NCBI GenBank assembly: GCA_963971535.1
Contig: OZ020589.1
Coordinates: 74,265,245-74,329,244 of the forward strand
Origin: Notolepis coatsorum
Taxonomy: Eukaryota > Chordata > Actinopteri > Aulopiformes > Paralepididae
Direction: 5' to 3'
Length of the DNA stretch: 64,000 nt
Below the pieces are notes generated by a model that searched no databases, was not told the DNA's origin, and saw nothing but the letters and a program-made list of their open reading frames with translations. Both the position numbers and the translations under genes were made by a program. Each line of letters starts with the position of its first letter. Position 1 is the first letter of the stretch. This document shows positions 57,476 through 64,000 of this stretch, piece by piece.

Positions 57476-57605
57476 GTGAAGTAGCAGGAGGGAAGGTGGA
57501 GGAGAGGAGGAGGAGGAGTATAAGGAGAGGAGGTGGCGTAGTGAGGAGGTGAAGTAGGAGGAGGGAAGGTGGGGGAAGAGATGGAGGAGGAGGGAGATGG
57601 GTAGA
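57455..57605 (+). repeat. Purine-rich GGAGGA tract
   Basis: An almost pure A/G stretch overlaps the gene 2 stop codon and its 3' side. It could form triplex or slipped structures; this is not proven. Confidence 0.75.
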
Positions 57606-57636
57606 CGCTAAGTCCCGTATTTCTATATGTATATAT

Positions 57637-58106
57637 TAGTGCTGTCAATCGATTAAAATATTTAACACGATTAATCGCATGATTGTCCATAGTTAACTTG
57701 CGATTAATCACAAATTAATCAAATTTTTTTCTTTTTTTCTACCTTTTTTCTACGGATCTTTTTCAAGTTCCAAGTTTTAATACTCTTATCAACATGCGAG
57801 TCAACAAATGCTTTCGTTATGCAGCCATTTAACACAAAAGGATGACCCTCATGCATTGCAAATTTGCATCAAATTCAAAACAGAGTGATGCACAAAATAA
57901 CTTAAAAGAAAGAAAATTCATTAAAACAATGAATAAAGTGTACATGAAATAATAGGGGAAAGAAAACGTTAGGAACTTGTTACATTCACCCACACAAGGG
58001 CTGAGTAATCACACACACCCCCCCTCTCTCTCTCACACACACTCTCCCAGCTCAGTTTCTCTCTTGCCCCTTCCCTTCTCTCTCACCCCCCTCTCTCTCT
58101 ATATAT

Positions 58107-58161
<55 letters not shown>

Positions 58162-58318
58162 CAGAAACAAACATAGTATCAATGAGAGCATCAATAATAC
58201 ACCTGAGTATAGTCTAGTAAAAAAAAATCTTAAAAGTTAATCGTGAGTTAAAAAAAATAGTGGTGTTAATAGAATCAGGCGATAACGTGTTAATACCGCG
58301 TTAACTTTGACAGCCTTA
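57637..58318. mobile_element. AT-rich TIR element, copy 3 of 3, with (CA)n
   Basis: AGTGCTGTCAATCGATTAAA at the left and CGTTAACTTTGACAGCC at the right are the same termini as at 29045 and 33299, but the interior differs. A CT-rich block and a (CA)n run (58108-58159) lie inside. There is no transposase. Confidence 0.8.
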
Positions 58319-58659
58319 GTATATATGTGTTTTGATCTATCAATATCTGGGGGAGTGTTCCAACAGGGCAGTAAAGCAGTACAAAACCATACCGATATGT
58401 ATTATTTATTATTTATTATTTAAACAGGAAATCAGTTTGACATGATGTGTTTCATGGGCACTATAGCAGCACAAGCACTTTTTGATGTCCACACGCTGTG
58501 ACATGTATGCAACAAGTGTAATAAATTTTGAAGTTAAATGTATTCTACGCCTTGGTCTGTTCTTTTCATTGATTTCAGCACATTTAGACTGTTATACCTT
58601 TCAATCAAGCATCTGTGCCAACCTAATGTAGTGTACTAACTATAGCAGTTGTGTTAATA
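58319..58659 (+). other. Possible 3' end of gene 2
   Basis: AT-rich and non-coding. AATAAATTTTGAAG near 58520 could be a polyadenylation signal for the SAM gene in the TIR element. No other feature was recognised. Confidence 0.35.
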
Positions 58660-58811
58660 GGCCCTTTTCACAGCAGCCATCTTGACACAGCAGGGTAAAC
58701 CTACATCCTGTGAACCAGACTGACACATGTGTAACTAATCATGTTGCTGTGTCCATCTGTTGGTCAATCGTTGTCAATCTGGCTCACAAGATGGCTGCTG
58801 TGAATAGGGTC
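58660..58811. mobile_element. Short inverted-repeat MITE
   Basis: GGCCCTTTTCACAGCAGCCA followed by TCTTG at the left and a near-perfect complement at the right (two mismatches) enclose 100 bp of unrelated sequence. Confidence 0.7.
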
Positions 58812-58844
58812 TATTTGACCCTTTTGATGTAACCCAAGATTCAG

Positions 58845-59200
58845 TCAAAGCAACTATTTTGACCCTTAAAATGGGTCGTTTGTATAACCCAATACGGGGT
58901 CAAATCAACTAGGAGGTTGGGTTATTTTGACCCTTAAAATGGGTCGTTTGTATAACCCAATATGGGGTCAAATCAACTTAGAAGTTGGGTTATTTTGACC
59001 CTTAAAATGGGTTGTTGGTATAACCCAATATGGGGTCAAATCAACTTGGAAGTTGGGTTATTTTGACCCTTAAAATGGGTCGTTGGTATAACCCAATATG
59101 GGGTCAAATCAACTTGGAGGTTGGGTTATTTTTACCCTTAAAATGGAAAAGTAAAAGTAAAAGTAAAAGTATTAAAAGTATTCGTTTATTTGACCCAAGT
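58845..59200 (+). repeat. Subterminal 65-bp repeats of the TIR element
   Basis: Four to five tandem units contain GGGTTATTTTGACCCTTAAA and ATAACCCAATATGGGGTCAA. Looser forms of the same words occur at the left end (42898-43090). Such repeats are typical transposase binding sites in large DNA transposons. A short GTAAAA tandem run lies at 59147-59170. Confidence 0.8.
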
Positions 59201-59468
59201 TATGGGTCAAATTAAATAACCAATAATAATGGGTCAAATTAACCCACACACTGGTCGGGCCCTTTTTGACCAGTGAATTGGGTCAAAAATAACCCAAATT
59301 GGGTCAAATTTGACCAATCTGTTTTTAGTGTGTATGGGGGTCCTCATTCGCTTCAGGAAAGAGCCTGTCGCAATCATGGCTGACATCCAGGCCATGTTTC
59401 ATCAGGTACGGGTGCCTGATAAACATGTGAACTTTCTTCGCTTTCTTTGGTGGCCTCAGGGCAACACT

Positions 59469-59795
59469 ATAATAATGCAGGACCTGTTGCAGAGGTCTTT
59501 ATTCGGCATGCAACGACACTCAATGTTTTAGCGGTACACACAGCGGTTAGTTTAGCACACACACCGGAACACACACGCATGCATTGTCTCTTTAGGATCG
59601 CCGATGCGATTCGTCTCTGCGATTAACCCATCCCGTCGTCCTTCCCCCCCAAGGGCAGCCGGGAGCAGACAGGCGTCAACGTGAGCCGCGCCAGGGGACC
59701 AATCCAACTGCTCCTGTCCGTCTTTGTCAAGGACGCCACAGCGTTAGCGATCTGTTGTTGTGCATGTTTTTTTTCCATTGGGTTTATTTTATCGG
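59469..59795. other. Unassigned, LTR-like polyadenylation context
   Basis: The BEL fossil ends and unrelated sequence begins. The minus strand has CCGAATAAAGACC near 59495, as in LTR R regions. No element ends could be fixed. Confidence 0.35.
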
Positions 59796-59970
59796 GGGGG
59801 AAACCCTTGCGAGCACGGGGAGAACATGCAAACTCCACACAGAAAGGCCTGGGAGATACCCCACCTGGGTACCTGGCATCATGGAAACCTGGTCCGCAAG
59901 CGGGAATCGAACCCTGGACCTTCTTGCTGTGAGGCGACAGTGTTAACCACTACACCACCGTGCCGCCGGT
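59796..59970 (-). mobile_element. tRNA-derived SINE (HE1/V-SINE-like head), reversed
   Basis: On the minus strand it reads GGCGGCACGGTGGTGTAGTG, GTTAACACTGTCGCCTCACA, GGTTCGATTCCCGC, then a body with GGAGTTTGCATGTTCTCCCC. This head is a very common fish SINE type and differs from the SINE in the rest of the window. Confidence 0.85.
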
Positions 59971-60430
59971 GGTGTAGTCGAACCAGGGGAATATCGAATG
60001 AAGGTACACTTGTTTGGAGCTGTTTCGTCCTGAAGTGATAAAAACAGTGTAGTAGTTTTCCATAACCAAACTGTTTAAATAAACTGTACACGGAAGCAGA
60101 ATGGCAACCTGGCAGAGGTGGTAAACGCACGCATCATACATTCTGACTCAAAGCGACCGTCACCTGACGCCTGGAGAGGGGGAAGGTGGAGGTAGAGGCT
60201 GAGTTAATCACCATAGGCTGACTCCCTCATCTCTACATTCTTACAATAGACTTCTGGCTCAAACCCCCCAAGCTGCACCTTAGAGATCAATAGACTTCTT
60301 GAAGCCGAGACTCAGATACAAGAGTGGGGTGTTGACCATACACAAAAGACACACTAGACTGTTGTCTCAAACTCCCCACGTCAAACCTTAGTTACAATAG
60401 ATCAAACGGTATCTTGATGTTTTAGGGCTG
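59971..60430. other. Unassigned non-coding stretch
   Basis: A short copy of GGTGGTGTAGTCGAACC follows the SINE. The rest shows no frames or repeats that I can name. Confidence 0.4.
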
Positions 60431-61260
60431 GCCGAGACAATGACGGTCGACACCATGCCCTAGAACACAGGTTTTATTACTCCTCAACAACAGAAACGGA
60501 CAGGATGCAGCTGGTTCACAGTGATCCCACAATAGACGCGGCCATAGGCAGCTGTTAGAAGTAACCGTTTGTTATCGGGGGGAGAACATAACCCCCCGCA
60601 GAGATAGCCTTAAAAGGCATTTCCGGCCCAGGGCTATTCAAAGAGACAGGCATCTATTTTCAGCTAATTAGACGTGGAGGTAGACTATAAACGGTCATGA
60701 CCACTGGCTATCCAATAGGAAGCTCTCTAACTCTCAGAAAGACCCGCCCTCATGACGTAACGTTTGGCGGGTGGAGGCATAGTCTTTAAAATACGTGGTT
60801 CTGGGAGAGAGCTTCAGAACCCACACGAACAACGAAGAGAAAGCAACATCCACTCTACATACCTCCCCCCACCCACTGGACCGGAAGTCAGCGGCGACGC
60901 CCCGGAGCAGACGATACATACTGTGGGATAATTGTGGGATATTTGTAGATATCCTGATGAAGAATGTTCTCAGTCAACCGAGGTTTGGATAATAACAAGG
61001 TTTATTAACCAAACAGATAGATTACATAGAGAGAATGGCTGAGGGCTTCCCCCAGGTGATCAGCTGAAATGACCCAGGTGAGAAGACCTTGATTGTGGTC
61101 GGGAGGAGCCCTTTATAGTTCAACAAGGGGGGTGTGTGGTCCCATTTGATAGGTCAAATGGGGGGGGGGGGTACAGGTTTGGGGAGAAAGGGGAGGGGAA
61201 TGTCTTATTCCACAGAGAGGGGGGGGCATAGGTAAGGGGATACAGGGGAGGGGAATATAT
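60430..61260 (-). other. LTR-like promoter segments, family unknown
   Basis: On the minus strand TATAAAGGGCTCC (about 61109-61121) is followed about 115 nt later by GGTTAATAAACC (about 60998), the spacing expected of an LTR U3-R. A similar pair is TTTTAAGGC near 60612 and GTAATAAAACC near 60468. No direct repeat, primer site or pol was found, so this is only a suggestion of LTR fragments. G-runs lie at 61159-61170 and 61219-61227. Confidence 0.35.
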
Positions 61261-62420
61261 TTACATGAGAACATTAGATATTATACCACAATACTCACTT
61301 TTCTTTCTTATAATGTGGGTGAGATTAATGTATAATATACCAGGGTTGTTTGGAACAGGTAAAAGTGAAAATAGAAAACAATTAAAATAATGAAAATTTT
61401 GGCCAATGTGATCTGGTTGTTGGCATAACAGTTTAAAATAGGATTATTTACATACATGATTCATGACATGATCGACTGGACTGCGGTCTGTGTTATTTTG
61501 ATATCAGAGATGTGGGAATAGATATCACCCTTTTCTTTTATTAATCGCTCAAAATACCTATATCAATGAGTGGTCCTCAACTCTGATATCAAACAACAAT
61601 TAACATAATCATTAGAAGCATCGCTGTGCAAATATCTTGGCATACCTTCAGTCGTTCATGTCGTGACTCAGGGGAGCTAATGTGATGTTTGTGCATACAG
61701 GCATCGTAATAAACCAATTAAATACATGCACTGTCTCTGTGTGGTCAGAGTGCACAGGGTGAAAACACAAAATCGTGTGCATAATTATTAGGAATAGGAT
61801 TTACACATAAGCATTAACTTAGTGGCTAATGTGTACAAAAACATTTAAACAACCGTTAACCTAGTGGTTAATAAAACTAACATGATTGGTTATGGGAAAC
61901 TGTTCAAAAATATATATATGCACAATTTATAATGATTCTTGATGAAATTACTTAGGATCCAGTTGTATTTAACCTGAGTTTGAGTGTCACTTTCATCTGT
62001 GATTGAAAGATTGATCTTTACTTAGAATCAGGCAATTTTGTAACCTAAGTAATTCAAATGTGATGTAATGTGATCATGTGACCACTTCTTCCTTCAGCAA
62101 TACATTTTAGCTCATTATTACTAACCATTGTTAATGCTTTCTCATTGATTTCTTTTCATCACATCCCTAGTTCATCGTTTTGCAGATACATACAATTGTG
62201 TGAAAAGTTTCCTGCTTGTGAAGGTATTAATCTGAATGATGTTGCGTCGTTGTTGACAAGGTGTTCTCTGTCGGTCGTGTGGCAGGGCCAAACAGTAACA
62301 CATAAAAATTAAATAAATACATAACAATGTGGACACTGTGTGTTCAGAAGTCTCTTGGTTCACAGGTCTCTGATGATGTCTCTTCTTGACGATGCAGTCG
62401 GGAACATTCACTGGTCGCCG
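61261..62420. other. AT-rich unassigned region
   Basis: No coding exons, RNA genes or clear repeats are visible. Confidence 0.4.
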
Positions 62421-63110
62421 TTCATTCCCTGTCAAGGGTCACCTGTAGCAGTGTGGCGGTCAACTATAGTGGCCTTGCAGACTCTTTTCCTGGAGCCTAT
62501 GTTGTTCTCCACCACCATCACATGTCTGCCACTGTGCTCACGCTTGACCTTTATCAGGCCTTGAGACATGGCGGTAGGGTGGTCTTGAACGTGCTGTGTG
62601 GTGGTTGGTCCCCCGCTCCCCGTCATCCCGGTACCAGAGGGGCGAGGGTTTGCTGGTGTAGTGGCCTGTCTGTAGGACGCTCTCTCTCACACGGATGACA
62701 AGCTTATCATCGGAATCCATCTTGATGGTCGGGGCTTTGGTTCCCATCTGCAGGTGATGGGTTTGGTCTGCCGTGGTCTGCAGTGCCGGGGTGGAGGCCG
62801 TCAAAGGTTGATCTCCTTCAGGTCGCAGTCTCCTCTTCATCAGTGTCTCCTTGGTCAGTCTCCTTCGTGGTCTCCTGCTCCACTTTCTTGGGGATGTCTG
62901 TGGGCTGGGTTGGATGGCGGCTCTCCCACGGTTGCTGTCGTCGTCCTGGTTGTGTCCGCAGCTCCTTGGCGGCGTCTCTGGTGGTAGTATGCTGTCGTGG
63001 GTCGCTCAGGTCGCTGGGTTGTGTTCCTCCTTGCCTGGTCGCACCGTCGTTCGTGGTTCAGGTCACGCGTCGTCTCACTCGTCCTGTCCTCTCACCAATT
63101 TATGATCTGA
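62421..63110. other. GC-richer block with short overlapping frames
   Basis: Several frames of 60-116 codons overlap on both strands. The minus-strand frame 62432-62626, with GRHVMVVENNIGSRKRVCKA, looks the most protein-like and could be a retroelement polyprotein fragment. I do not recognise it. The other frames look like shadows. Confidence 0.3.
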
Positions 63111-64000
63111 GGATGATAAAAAAACTGTCTTAGAAAACCTCCTCACATGAATGATTCAACGCCTTTCTGCTAAAGAGGAAAATCATTTAGGGTTAATTCA
63201 ATTCATTGTGTAATACCATCATGCATTTGATATCGTTTGGATCCGATCTTTGCATGGAATCAGAACATTTCTTTTTATCTTTATAATTTGTGATGTCAAA
63301 TTGAAGTTGATCTTACCTCAGGATGCGTGCGATGGGTGTACCTCAGGATACTTACCTCGTCACGACTTCTCTGGCTTTCCTCACGTCTCAGTGTGGCTCG
63401 TCATAATTTAGCATGGGGAAAAAACATAAAATCTAGGCAGCCAGTTAATTTTGCATGAAAAACAATCATTCATTTTCTCGTCTACTCTTAAGTAGTATTA
63501 ATTTAATTACCTCTAATATACCTTGTGCATTTTGATAATCATTGTGTAAATGATTATCCTGCTTTCAACTGATACAAATAATTCTAACCCTAACTAACCT
63601 TACTGTGATGCACTTGTCCTAATAAACTAACCTACACTGTAGCACTCAACACTTTGATGACCATTGTTACTCAGCTGATAGAGTTGTGCCCTTTTTGATG
63701 TCCTGTCATACAGAACCTGCAGTCGCTTTTGGATAAAAGTGTCAGCTAAATGATTAATGTACGTGTATACCTTGTACATTTAGATAATTGTGCTTCAATT
63801 TTTTTTGGTTGATATTTTGCAGTCATGGAAATGTATTAGTTGTTAAAAGAATAGTCTAAGGAATAGTCATGCATGTTATTGGTTATAAACAGAGAATAGA
63901 AGGAGGAGATTGTAAGTAAAGTTGTTTTCATGATTAATCTTTCATCTCGGGCACTACTACTTTGTCTGGTTTTATTCAGAATTCATCTCTAATTCGTGTG
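63111..64000. other. AT-rich end of window
   Basis: GTCCTAATAAACTAACC and TTTTGGATAAAAGTGTCAGC near 63617-63752 resemble a LINE 3' tail (GGATAAAAGCGTCTGCTAAA type in fish). Nothing else could be supported. Confidence 0.4.

Larger units (their letters stand above)
42884..59332 (+). mobile_element. 16.4 kb TIR element carrying a SAM/zinc-finger gene
   Basis: CACACTAAAAACAGAT at 42884 and its complement at 59332 form terminal inverted repeats. TA is duplicated outside (42882-42883 and 59333-59334) where a BEL reading frame is interrupted. Both ends carry subterminal GGGTTA/TGACCC words; on the right they form tandem units of about 65 bp (58845-59145). Without the nested BEL element the length is about 7.3 kb. 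The cargo is a spliced SAM-domain gene, a C2H2-like frame, Pro-rich and 21-bp tandem repeats. No transposase was found. CACTA-like or another TA-target class is possible. Confidence 0.72.
39200..59468 (+). pseudogene. BEL/Pao pol fossil in four pieces
   Basis: The pieces are about 39200-39321 (GPYAVRTRFGWVINGPL, the region after the protease), 41765-41790, 42388-42883 (WYIPHHGVHHPTKGKLRVVY, DCGASFKGTSLN) and 59333-59468 (GVLIRFRKEPVAIMADIQAM, HVNFLRFLWWP). The order and reading frame are continuous if three insertions are ignored: SINE A at 39322, SINE B at 41791 and the TIR element at 42884. It is a different BEL lineage from the two minus-strand elements. The right end stops at about 59468; catalytic RT motifs beyond it are absent. 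Confidence 0.82.

Noticed and set aside
62453-63133. Short plus-strand frames as a gene
   Set aside because: They are overlapping, of biased composition and have no known motif. Kept only as an unassigned block.

Overview
The window is nuclear DNA of a teleost fish (inference). The signs are split genes with canonical GT-AG introns, AT-rich intergenic sequence, long dinucleotide runs, many copies of one tRNA-headed SINE, and a fish-type transposon mixture: DIRS with an internal complementary region, BEL/Pao, a Gypsy element, hAT, TTAA-target elements and Rex/L2-like LINE tails. No prokaryotic operons, rRNA genes or stand-alone tRNA genes were seen.

Layout. (a) 1-6,000 holds one clean multi-exon gene (594-5339, 551 codons) for a SAM-domain protein of the large fish SAMD3-like family; its introns carry a nested TTAA MITE, a palindromic MITE and two SINEs. 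(b) 6,000-9,480 is non-coding and holds hairpins, a duplicated inverted-repeat cassette and a 1.1 kb TIR element. (c) 9,487-17,866 is an 82-bp satellite with higher-order repeats, split by a nearly complete 5.6 kb DIRS retrotransposon (9811-15425, minus strand) whose inverted termini and internal complementary region can be read directly. (d) 18,400-23,700 is LINE debris with a LINE < SINE < hAT < MITE/(TTA)n nest. (e) 23,926-30,111 is a truncated BEL element with its integrase deleted, followed by the 3' end of a second DIRS element whose internal complementary region is split by another transposon. (f) 30,500-39,200 holds MITEs and a THAP + DDE transposase gene broken by a TTAA element and by a non-autonomous Gypsy element (35817-38726). 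(g) 39,200-59,470 is a BEL pol fossil cut by two SINEs (one holding a hAT) and by a 16.4 kb TIR element (42884-59332). That TIR element carries its own SAM/zinc-finger gene, a coding-like Pro-rich exon, a 21-bp minisatellite, and a young 9.1 kb BEL element (47567-56697) inside the minisatellite. (h) 59,470-64,000 is a reversed tRNA SINE, LTR-like promoter segments and unrecognised sequence.

How it fits together: apart from gene 1, nearly everything is mobile DNA, and the nesting gives a relative time order. The BEL fossil is oldest, then the SINEs and the TIR/SAM element, then the minisatellite, then BEL 47567-56697, whose LTRs differ at about six sites by eye. The most unusual object is the 42884-59332 element: subterminal TGACCC/GGGTTA repeats, TIRs and a TA duplication surround a spliced SAM-domain gene related to the free-standing gene at the start of the window. 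All coordinates come from reading the sequence by eye; splice sites and family names were not tested by alignment.
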